A stretch of 27,523 nt of DNA from Bacteroidales bacterium (GTDB taxonomy: Bacteria > Bacteroidota > Bacteroidia > Bacteroidales > UBA932): the NCBI GenBank assembly GCA_004552965.1, contig SFMU01000039.1, forward strand, positions 1 to 27,523, written 5' to 3'. Position 1 is the stretch's first letter; each line of letters starts with the position of its first letter. The notes under the pieces were generated by a model. That model saw only the letters and a list, made by a program, of their open reading frames with translations, was not told the origin of the DNA and did not search any database. A program made the position numbers and the translations under genes. Positions 1-6,275 of this stretch are shown here, piece after piece.

Positions 1-72
1 GGACCGGTCAATAGCCGTAGCTATGTGACTGATGAGGGAGGAAATATGGACCGAAAAGATTTTCAAAGATGA
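1..72 (+). CDS. possible 3' end of an upstream gene (partial)
   Basis: Frame 1 is open from the first base to a TGA at 70-72, giving 23 codons with a hydrophilic, soluble-looking tail that ends KDFQR. The other two plus frames close within the first 26 bases. A short ATG-started reading (46-72) lies in the same frame. The piece is too short to assign to a family, and the minus strand is also open in part here, so this is only a candidate tail of a plus-strand gene entering from the left. Confidence 0.3.
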   Translation, partial: GPVNSRSYVTDEGGNMDRKDFQR

Positions 73-188
73 TGCAGGTTATTTTTTGAGGATTACTAAG
101 TTCCGTCTATCATGCAAAGTTACTGATTCGCTGCATATTTTCAAAACCGGCAGAACGGTAAAAGAGTAAGGTACATGAATATTTTTAT

Positions 189-196
189 TACCTTTG
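189..196 (+). promoter_or_regulatory. Bacteroidota -7 promoter box before the Omp85-like gene
   Basis: TACCTTTG fits the Bacteroidota consensus TAnnTTTG exactly and lies 34 bases before the ATG at 231, implying a leader of roughly 30 nt. No clear -33 TTTG is seen at the usual distance. A small inverted repeat, ACCG (146-149) and CGGT (156-159), sits just upstream. Confidence 0.5.
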
Positions 197-230
197 CAGC
201 CAGAACAAACCAAACACCAATCATCGGATT

Positions 231-1571
231 ATGAAGAGATTGACACTCATTTCCTTACTCCTTTCATTGACGACAGTACTATTCGCCCAGAAACAGGAGA
301 TAGCCAAGAAAGGCCTCAACTTCGGACCGCTGCCGGCAATCGCCTACGATGCGGACAAGGGTTTCCAATACGGAGCCATACTCATGATCTATGATTACGG
401 TGACGGCCACAACTACCCCAACTATGACAACAAGACCTATCTTGAATATTCAAGATTCACGAAGGGCTCCCAGCTGATCCAGGTCCACTACGACGACAAG
501 GAACTGATTCCGAACACCAGATGGAGCACCGCCCTTAAGATAAACCTCGACAAAGCCTTCGACTTCTACGGTTTCAACGGCTACGGTTCCTTCTACGACT
601 ACGACAGGATCGTAGAAGGCAAGGAGGGTGGCGCATTCGGCTTCACTCCTTTTTACAGGATGAAGAAGAACGACATCAGCTTCAAGTCCGACTTCATAGG
701 AGCCATCAGCCAGAACCTGAAGTGGGAGGCCGGAGTGTTCGTCCGCAGCTACCGGATCGGAGAGATCGACTACGCAAGCATCAACAAAGGCAAGGACGAG
801 GCATCTGCATATCCCGAGAATATGCCGACCCTCTACTCGCTCTACAGGATGGCCGGTGTCATTTCGGAGGAAGAGGCCGACGGCGGAATCTCCTCCGGCC
901 TGCGTCTGGGAATGGTTTATGACTCCAGGGACAAGGAAGGCGCTCCGACGAAAGGAATCTGGGCCGAAGGCCACATCACCGCCGCCCTGCCTTACATCTC
1001 GAAGATCCCATACTACAGATATTCATTCACCTGGAGACAGTATTTCCGTCTGATACCGGGAGATGTCCTCACCCTGGCCTACAGGATCAACTACGAAGGC
1101 AATTTCGGCAACAAGGCTCCTTTCTATGCCCTTCCTTACATGACCGCGATGGGCGAGAAGAACGATGCCGACGGAATGGGAGGCTACAACACCACCAGAG
1201 GTATCATGAGGACCAGGGTCGTGGGTCTGGACATGAGCGCCTACACCGTAGAACTTAGATGGAGACCGATCAAGTTCACCCTCTGGAACCAGAACATCGG
1301 CATCGGCCTGAGCGCCTTCTCCGACGGATGCATGGCCACCAGGAGCATCGACACCAAGGGACTTTCCCTGCTGAACAGTTTCAACGTCCTCGGCACGGAA
1401 AAGGACTCCCCGCACGTCACCTTCGGTGCCGGAGCCCGATTCATCATGAACGAGAATTTTATCGTGGCTGCCGAATATGGAGCTCCTGTCACCCACTTCA
1501 TGAAGAACAGTCCGCTGTACAACCAGGACGGAGCAGGAGCCTTCTACATCAATCTTGGCTACACCTTCTGA
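231..1571 (+). CDS. POTRA-less Omp85/BamA-like outer-membrane beta-barrel protein
   Basis: A 446-residue protein with a signal peptide (residues 1-20, ending FAQ) followed almost directly by barrel sequence. Omp85 features visible are the YDSRD...PTKG segment (about 230-242), typical of the BamA/D15 surface-antigen barrel, and a loop-6-like TRGI (322-325) followed by R-V-x-G and a strand with ELRW. The protein ends in aromatic Phe (LGYTF), the usual outer-membrane barrel signature. There is no room for POTRA domains: full BamA is about 800 residues, so this is a short family member and probably not the essential assembly factor. Known relatives in Bacteroidota are annotated BamA/TamA family proteins of unknown role. 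It has its own promoter-like box and stands alone. Function beyond an outer-membrane barrel is not shown. Confidence 0.8.
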   Translation: MKRLTLISLLLSLTTVLFAQKQEIAKKGLNFGPLPAIAYDADKGFQYGAILMIYDYGDGHNYPNYDNKTYLEYSRFTKGSQLIQVHYDDKELIPNTRWSTALKINLDKAFDFYGFNGYGSFYDYDRIVEGKEGGAFGFTPFYRMKKNDISFKSDFIGAISQNLKWEAGVFVRSYRIGEIDYASINKGKDEASAYPENMPTLYSLYRMAGVISEEEADGGISSGLRLGMVYDSRDKEGAPTKGIWAEGHITAALPYISKIPYYRYSFTWRQYFRLIPGDVLTLAYRINYEGNFGNKAPFYALPYMTAMGEKNDADGMGGYNTTRGIMRTRVVGLDMSAYTVELRWRPIKFTLWNQNIGIGLSAFSDGCMATRSIDTKGLSLLNSFNVLGTEKDSPHVTFGAGARFIMNENFIVAAEYGAPVTHFMKNSPLYNQDGAGAFYINLGYTF

Positions 1572-1590
1572 GAAGTTCATTCAGTTTTCC

Positions 1591-1682
1591 GGAGCAGAAA
1601 GCGTGGAATGTAACGCACCGCGTGCCACAGTTCGATCAGTGCCGGGGCAGACAGCGTGGAGTTCAACGCACCGCGTCCCACA
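1591..1682. repeat. two 39-bp structured repeats (REP-like)
   Basis: Units at 1591-1629 and 1644-1682 match at 33 of 39 bases with a 53-bp period. Each can fold into a hairpin: GTGG pairs with CCAC and, inside it, ACGC pairs with GCGT around an ACC loop (unit 1: 1603-1606 with 1625-1628, 1613-1616 with 1620-1623; unit 2: 1656-1659 with 1678-1681, 1666-1669 with 1673-1676). The four differences inside the hairpin all fall in unpaired bases. The pair starts 20 bases after the Omp85-like stop codon. It may be a REP-like element, a 3'-end processing or stability element, or a protein-binding site; no U-tract follows, so it is not a canonical terminator. Confidence 0.6.
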
Positions 1683-1730
1683 TCGCTTAAACAGTTTAAT
1701 GATTGTTTACGAATATAAAACGTAAATAGT

Positions 1731-1777
1731 TGTACAGACTGATGTTGAGCTATTAAAATTTTTAAATTTTCTGTACA
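1731..1777. promoter_or_regulatory. paired TGTACAG/CTGTACA dyad around an A/T-only tract (putative operator)
   Basis: TGTACAG (1731-1737) and its inverse CTGTACA (1771-1777) flank a stretch that includes 20 consecutive A/T bases (1751-1770). The right copy sits where the -33 element of the downstream promoter would lie. Each half contains the 6-bp palindrome TGTACA, and the two are 41 bp apart, near four helical turns. A separate palindrome, TTAAACAGTTTAA, lies at 1687-1699. A regulator binding here is inferred, not shown. Confidence 0.45.
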
Positions 1778-1795
1778 CTTTTTTCCAAATATGTC

Positions 1796-1803
1796 TATCT
1801 TTG
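1796..1803 (+). promoter_or_regulatory. Bacteroidota -7 promoter box before the Cys-rich lipoprotein
   Basis: TATCTTTG matches TAnnTTTG exactly, 25 bases before the ATG at 1829. The -33 region carries CTGTACA instead of a clean TTTG, which would suit a promoter that needs an activator or is occluded by a repressor. Confidence 0.6.
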
Positions 1804-1828
1804 CAGCGAGATAACAATTTAAAGCATT

Positions 1829-2410
1829 ATGAAAAAGTTAATCATCATCGCAGCTGCTATTGCTGCTCTCTCTTCTTGCTGTTGCAAGAATGCAGAATCA
1901 AGTATCGCCAACTCGGCTTTCAACATCATTGAACTCAACGGTACAGAATACCAGTCACTCGGTGACAAGCCAGCATTCATCGCTTTTGAAGACAGCACCT
2001 GCAATGCTTCTGTCGGAGGCAACAGCATCTTCGCGTCTTACAAGGAGGACAAGGACGGCAAGCTGACCCTCTCAGAAGGCGGCATGACCAGAATGATGGT
2101 TCCTGCCGAGTACCGTGAGGATGAGTTCGTCAATGCATTCAACTCAATCGCTTCCTACACCGCCAACAGCGACACCGTAGTATTCCTCAATGCTGAAGGT
2201 GCAGAACTGATCAAAGCCGTCAAGGTAGCCGACTGCTGCAAGGCCGCTTCTGAAGGCTGCTGCAAAGCTGCTGCTGACAGCTGCTGCAAGGCCGCTTCTG
2301 ACAGCTGCTGCAAGGCTGCTTCTGACAGCTGCTGCAAGGCTGCTTCTGACAGCTGCTGCAAGGCTGCCGCCGACAGCTGCTGCGCTGAAGGCAAAGAGTG
2401 CTGCAAATAA
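1829..2410 (+). CDS. META-domain lipoprotein with Cys-Cys-Lys repeat tail
   Basis: A 193-residue protein. The N-terminus is a lipoprotein signal: hydrophobic stretch, then lipobox L14-S15-S16 with acceptor C17. Residues about 30-125 resemble the META (HslJ-like, DUF306) fold: an ELNG start, a short strand, a TCNASVGGN turn where the family has its GCN motif, a G-x-L-T-L-S strand, and a late DEFVNAFNSI helix. From about residue 134 the protein becomes an 8-residue repeat of the form D-S-C-C-K-A-A-S: six units plus a shortened end, giving eight CC pairs (16 cysteines). Such a tail could chelate soft metals or form disulfides; that is inference. The gene stands alone between an operator-like promoter and a strong terminator. 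A META domain with this tail is not one I recognise as a named family. Confidence 0.8.
   Translation: MKKLIIIAAAIAALSSCCCKNAESSIANSAFNIIELNGTEYQSLGDKPAFIAFEDSTCNASVGGNSIFASYKEDKDGKLTLSEGGMTRMMVPAEYREDEFVNAFNSIASYTANSDTVVFLNAEGAELIKAVKVADCCKAASEGCCKAAADSCCKAASDSCCKAASDSCCKAASDSCCKAAADSCCAEGKECCK
2228..2407 (+). repeat. 24-bp in-frame tandem repeat coding the CCK tail
   Basis: Units begin at 2228, 2252, 2276, 2300, 2324, 2348 and 2372, with a short last piece at 2396. The units at 2300 and 2324 are identical, the one at 2276 differs by a single base (GCC for GCT), and others differ by synonymous or Ser/Ala changes. Because the unit is a multiple of three, gain or loss of copies would change tail length without breaking the frame. 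Confidence 0.9.
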
Positions 2411-2447
2411 GCAATTCCTTCAGTCAATAGACCAAGAGTAATTCAAA

Positions 2448-2483
2448 GGGTGACCCGGTCAGAGACCGCGGTCACCCTTTTTT
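2448..2483 (+). terminator. strong rho-independent terminator
   Basis: GGGTGACC-CGGTC (2448-2460) pairs with GACCG-GGTCACCC (2464-2477, with C2469 bulged) around an AGA loop, giving 13 pairs, followed by six T (2478-2483). It lies 38 bases after the lipoprotein stop. On the opposite strand only a short TTT follows the stem, so it may act weakly for the convergent glycosidase gene as well. Confidence 0.9.
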
Positions 2484-2507
2484 CATGAGATGAGGCTGGA
2501 CTGTCCG

Positions 2508-4340
2508 CTATCGGATGGGAGCTGTGAAGACGTAGTTGAAACGGCCTAACGGAGCCGAATCACCGCTGACATAGAAGTCCATCGGATTGCCCTCGTCCTG
2601 CATGTTGTCGACCCATTTGAACTCGAAATCAAGATCCTTCTCCAATGCCTTGTCAAGAGAGCGAGGAATACGGATGACGAGCTGATTGTCCTGAACCTCA
2701 TAGGAAACAGTCTCACAAGGCTGCCAGTTCCAGGCATTGACGCCGCGGCTGCGGCTAACGGTTGCCTTGCCCTTTTCAGGGGTCTCATAGTTCACGACAT
2801 AGTCATAGCCTTCCCAACCGGTCGCCTTGTCGCGGTCCACATCAAGGAACAGCATCATCCAGTTGCGGTCCGTGGCCGGAGTGAGCTTTTCAGCCGTACG
2901 GACATGGAAGTAGACATATTCATTGTCCCTGGCGACCTTGGCTCCGGTGATGTCATTGCGTCCGCTGCAATCCACATAATGGATGTCGCACTTTCCGAGA
3001 GCATCCCTGTGCCCCGTGTTGCCCTTGTAGGCTGAATACTCCGGCTGGACATCATCCCAATCTTCGAAGCGGGAAAGTCTGACGGTTTTCGGAGCGGAAG
3101 GAGCAGGGGCAGGAGATGTACCCTTGAACCTGCGGATGCGGTCGACTGCCTGAAGGTAATAGACATCACCGTAGTTGCCCCAGGCCTTGACAGGCTCGAT
3201 GTCACGGCTGTGGTCCCAGTCATACTGGTCGACGAATGCTGGCTCGCCCTTGGTGCTCCCTGCGAAACTTGGCCAGCAGCCGGCAATCCACTCATTCCAT
3301 CCGGTCAGGAAAACCACCTGAGGATCGAGCTCGTAAGCCCTGTCCCACTGCTCATCGAAGTTGGCGCCGTAAAGGAATGAGTTGGACCTGGTGTCGAAAC
3401 CCTTCCTGAAAGTGTAGGAGCGTCCATAGGAGTCCTTGGTGTTGAATGCGCTGCAATGGCCTTTAGTGCCCGGGAAGGTGTTCTGGGCGACACCCACACT
3501 GACCTGCTCGAATGATCCGTCAGGAAGTTTCACGAAACCGTGCTGCGGATAGACCTCCAGCCAGCTCCACTGGTCATTGCGTCCCTTGACCGGACCGTCG
3601 ACATAGTCAGGCTGCATCGGACGGAAGCAGAAGAAGGTTTTTGCGGCCGCCTGCGCCGGGTCGGTGTCGTCAAGCATCTCCGGATAGGCGAAAATCAGCG
3701 GTTTCCCATTCCAGTAGAACCAAAGGTTGCTGTACAGGCCCTTGCTGTAGATCTTGTCATAGAGATGCATCAGCGACACCCTGGCATGCGGAGCAGGACC
3801 GAAAGGAAGAAGGAAGCCGATCCTAGGCACATCGACCCCGTCTTTCTGCGCCTGGTCCCAGACTTCCATCAAGGCATCGGTGCTCTCGTCCCAGGTCAGG
3901 CTGCCATTGGAGCAGTCGAAAAAGACAGCATCGACTTTGGCATCGGCGAGCATCTCCGCATGCTTGCGCAGAACCCACTTGTCGGTAGTGCGGTAATAGC
4001 CGAAGAGAGGCTCGTCCCAATAGCAGTAGCGGTCATCGCTGGTTCCCCACCAGGCCTCATGGTCATAGTCATGGATGGCTTCGGGATACTTTCCCAGGAT
4101 CTGGGTAATGTTCTTCACCGGTGCTCCCGGAGTGTCCTTCATCTGGTGCCAGGTCCAATAGAACATTATGACGGTCTTGTCCTTTGCTGGAGCATCATAA
4201 GTCCCGACCTTGCGGCCAAGGGCATCTGTCGCGGCATAAGAGTCACTTCCGGCGACCTGCGCATCAAGGGAAAATGGAAGGGAGAATGCTGTCGCGGCGA
4301 GAATGACTGCCGCCATCTTTAAGAATCTGTGGTTTTTCAT
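2508..4340 (-). CDS. GH99/GH71-like glycosidase with C-terminal sugar-binding-like module
   Basis: I place the start at 4340 (610 residues), because this ATG begins a clean signal peptide (MKNHRFLKM, hydrophobic core, cleavage near DAQ); the longer reading from 4382 adds a non-signal extension of 14 residues. Residues about 55-405 look like a (beta/alpha)8 glycosidase of the GH71/GH99-like type: an FYWTWHQ strand near 60, an AVFFDCSNG strand near 140, and the GWNEW motif at 347-351 characteristic of this group. A proline-rich linker (PAPAPSAP, about 410-417) leads to a beta-rich module (about 420-605) resembling CBM9/DOMON-type sugar-binding domains (RNWMMLFLDVD segment). Probably periplasmic or surface-exposed, acting on a mannan- or glucan-like polymer, but the substrate cannot be read from sequence. 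It stands alone, divergent from the symporter gene. Confidence 0.65.
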   Translation of the reverse strand: MKNHRFLKMAAVILAATAFSLPFSLDAQVAGSDSYAATDALGRKVGTYDAPAKDKTVIMFYWTWHQMKDTPGAPVKNITQILGKYPEAIHDYDHEAWWGTSDDRYCYWDEPLFGYYRTTDKWVLRKHAEMLADAKVDAVFFDCSNGSLTWDESTDALMEVWDQAQKDGVDVPRIGFLLPFGPAPHARVSLMHLYDKIYSKGLYSNLWFYWNGKPLIFAYPEMLDDTDPAQAAAKTFFCFRPMQPDYVDGPVKGRNDQWSWLEVYPQHGFVKLPDGSFEQVSVGVAQNTFPGTKGHCSAFNTKDSYGRSYTFRKGFDTRSNSFLYGANFDEQWDRAYELDPQVVFLTGWNEWIAGCWPSFAGSTKGEPAFVDQYDWDHSRDIEPVKAWGNYGDVYYLQAVDRIRRFKGTSPAPAPSAPKTVRLSRFEDWDDVQPEYSAYKGNTGHRDALGKCDIHYVDCSGRNDITGAKVARDNEYVYFHVRTAEKLTPATDRNWMMLFLDVDRDKATGWEGYDYVVNYETPEKGKATVSRSRGVNAWNWQPCETVSYEVQDNQLVIRIPRSLDKALEKDLDFEFKWVDNMQDEGNPMDFYVSGDSAPLGRFNYVFTAPIR

Positions 4341-4491
4341 TGAATATGTCTGTTTTTCAAGTTCTTGAATATGCCAAGCCATGCCTGCGGGAGGAAACCC
4401 TGCTCCGCATCATGACATATTTCAGTCAGGAATTGTAAATATAAGGAATATTTTGCATTTTTGGCGACAGTAGTGCTATACCTTAGACCCA

Positions 4492-5913
4492 ATGTCATTC
4501 ATCAATTCATTGAACGACCTGCTATGGTCGTATGTGATCACCGTAGTTCTAGTCGGTGCAGCTGTCTATTTCACAATCCGAAGCAAGGGAGTCCAGTTCC
4601 GGTTCATCGGTGACGGAATCCGCATCATCATGGGCAGGGACAAAAGTCCTCACCGGCCTCTCAACGGTGCCAAGAAGAGAATCAGCTCATTCAAAGCCTT
4701 CTCTGTCTCCCTGGCATCCAGGGTCGGGACCGGCAATCTTGCCGGAGTTGCTTCGGCGATGTTCGTCGGCGGTCCGGGAGCGGTGTTCTGGATGTGGGCG
4801 ATGGCTCTTCTGGGAGGGGCCACTTCATTTGTTGAATCCACTCTTGCCCAGCTCTACAAGAAACGCGGAAAGGATTCATTCTACGGAGGCCCGGCATATT
4901 ACATGGAAACCGGACTCGGAAAGAGATGGATGGGGACACTCTTCTCCGTGTTCATGATCCTGTCCTTCGGTCTTGCGCAGACCATGCTGCAGGCACAGAC
5001 CATCATTTCCTCCCTGCACGATTCGTTCTCTGTCAACCCGCTGGCAATCGGCCTTTTCCTCGGGGTGCTTCTGCTGGTCATCGTTGTGGGAGGAGTGCAC
5101 AGGATTTCCAATGTCGTGGCCTACATGGTGCCCTTCATGGCATTGGGCTACATATTCATAGCTCTTTATGTGATGATAGGGCATGTGGCACAACTGCCCG
5201 AGATGTTCGGAATGATTTTCAGAAATGCTTTCGGGATGGAGCAGCTCGGCGGAGGCATGGTTGGAGTCGCCATACAGCAAGGTGTCAAGAGAGGTCTGTT
5301 CTCGAACGAGGCTGGTGAAGGCTCAGCTCCGAATGCAGCCGCGATTGCCGACACTTCCCATCCGGTAAAGCAGGGTATAGTGCAGGCTCTGGGAGTCTTT
5401 GTGGACACTCTGCTGATCTGCTCCTGCACGGCTTTCATCATCTTGCTTTCCGGCCAGCTGGGCTGTGGTGAGGACGGAATCATCCTGACCAGCAGAAGCC
5501 TCGAAGCGGTGCTCGGTCCTGGCGGCAGGATATTCCTGACTGCTGCAATCTTCCTCTTCGCCTTCAGCACCGTGATCGGCAACTACTACTATGGTGAGAC
5601 CAACGTGCGATTCATCCTCGGCAGGATTTCAGGCAAGGCGGAAAGGGCCGGAATCACCATTTACAGGCTGGCTTCGTTCGCCATCATTGTCGGGGCGGTG
5701 TTCATAACCCTTAGCACCGCATGGGCCCTGGTGGACCTTTCGATGGGATTGGTGACTCTGACCAACGTCTGCGCCATTATCCTGCTGGGAGGCAAGGCAT
5801 TCGCTCTCCTGTCCGACTATTCGGCACAGAGAAAGGAGGGGATAAAGGATCCGGTGTTCAACAAATACGACTTCAAGGCAGAAGATCCATCCAGACTGGA
5901 AGGTTGGGAATAA
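4492..5913 (+). CDS. alanine/glycine:cation symporter (AGCS family)
   Basis: A 473-residue integral inner-membrane carrier with about 10-11 hydrophobic segments. The family core is clear: SLASRVGTGNLAGVASA (about 73-89, GTGN at 79-82), the GGPGAVFWMW segment, FYGGPAYYMETGLG, and the late NEAGEGSAPNAAA motif that is diagnostic for AGCS. Members import alanine or glycine with sodium or protons. Length is normal for the family. A TACCTTAG element at 4479-4486 is one base off the -7 consensus but lies only 6 bases from the ATG, so it is probably not the true promoter. A terminator follows the gene. Amino-acid specificity is not shown. Confidence 0.92.
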   Translation: MSFINSLNDLLWSYVITVVLVGAAVYFTIRSKGVQFRFIGDGIRIIMGRDKSPHRPLNGAKKRISSFKAFSVSLASRVGTGNLAGVASAMFVGGPGAVFWMWAMALLGGATSFVESTLAQLYKKRGKDSFYGGPAYYMETGLGKRWMGTLFSVFMILSFGLAQTMLQAQTIISSLHDSFSVNPLAIGLFLGVLLLVIVVGGVHRISNVVAYMVPFMALGYIFIALYVMIGHVAQLPEMFGMIFRNAFGMEQLGGGMVGVAIQQGVKRGLFSNEAGEGSAPNAAAIADTSHPVKQGIVQALGVFVDTLLICSCTAFIILLSGQLGCGEDGIILTSRSLEAVLGPGGRIFLTAAIFLFAFSTVIGNYYYGETNVRFILGRISGKAERAGITIYRLASFAIIVGAVFITLSTAWALVDLSMGLVTLTNVCAIILLGGKAFALLSDYSAQRKEGIKDPVFNKYDFKAEDPSRLEGWE

Positions 5914-5943
5914 GGAACGCCATCCCTGCAGGAAAAGGCATGG

Positions 5944-5990
5944 AAATAGGCCGGCGACATTGTCAATGACTAATGAGGCCGGCCTTTAAA
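5944..5990 (+). terminator. probable terminator after the symporter gene
   Basis: AGGCCGGC (5948-5955) pairs perfectly with GCCGGCCT (5978-5985) across a 22-base loop, followed by TTAAATT. The stem is GC-rich and starts 35 bases after the stop codon; the T-tract is weak. Confidence 0.6.
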
Positions 5991-6165
5991 TTGTACCAAG
6001 AGAGAAACCATGACTGTTCAAGTCTCAGGAATCATCCCCACGGGTACCCTTCATAAGTTAAGTGGTAAGGTAGTCATTATCTGATACTTCAGCATACAGC
6101 TGAAAGCGAAGCTTTCCACTTGTTTTCAACGTTGCAAAAATAGCAAACTGACATGTATATTCATT

Positions 6166-6183
6166 CGTAAATTGCGTAAATTG
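6166..6183. promoter_or_regulatory. tandem 9-bp direct repeat in the xylR promoter
   Basis: CGTAAATTG occurs twice without a gap (6166-6174 and 6175-6183), 14 bases before the -7 box. A related TTTGCGTATATTTG follows at 6192-6205. AraC-type regulators usually bind direct repeats, so this is a candidate operator for autoregulation; that is inference. Confidence 0.45.
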
Positions 6184-6197
6184 ATGGACATTTTGCG

Positions 6198-6205
6198 TAT
6201 ATTTG
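6198..6205 (+). promoter_or_regulatory. Bacteroidota -7 promoter box before xylR
   Basis: TATATTTG matches TAnnTTTG exactly. TTG triplets at 6172-6174 and 6181-6183 lie slightly too far and too near for an ideal -33 element. The implied leader is about 65 nt. Confidence 0.6.
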
Positions 6206-6275
6206 TAAACAACGGAAGGGCTCGCACGTAGCACATCCACTAAGAATTGCATAACCTATCCTAACCCTATCGATT

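Larger units (their letters stand above)
5986..6275. other. non-coding stretch between symporter and xylR
   Basis: No convincing reading frame is seen. The left part (5990-6110) shows nothing recognisable. The right part is A/T-rich and carries a CAACGTTG palindrome (6127-6134), the tandem 9-mer at 6166-6183 and the -7 box at 6198-6205, all consistent with a regulated promoter for the downstream regulator gene. Confidence 0.6.

Noticed and set aside
1591..1682. Mini CRISPR array from two 39-bp repeats
   Set aside because: Only two copies, a 14-base spacer, six mismatches and no cas genes.
2228..2407. CRISPR-like array
   Set aside because: Units are contiguous, 24 bp long, in frame and without spacers, so this is a coding repeat.
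2155..2427. Minus-strand frame with LQQLSEAA repeats
   Set aside because: It only mirrors the 24-bp repeat that codes the CCK tail of the lipoprotein.
4341..4382. Longer N-terminus of the GH99-like enzyme from the ATG at 4382
   Set aside because: The added 14 residues would bury the signal peptide; the ATG at 4340 gives a standard one.
4479..4486. -7 box TACCTTAG before the symporter
   Set aside because: One mismatch to consensus and only 6 bases before the ATG, leaving no leader unless the mRNA is leaderless.
5990..6110. Possible tRNA or small RNA between symporter and xylR
   Set aside because: No cloverleaf, no T-loop-like GGTTCRANNCC segment and no clear terminator for an independent transcript.
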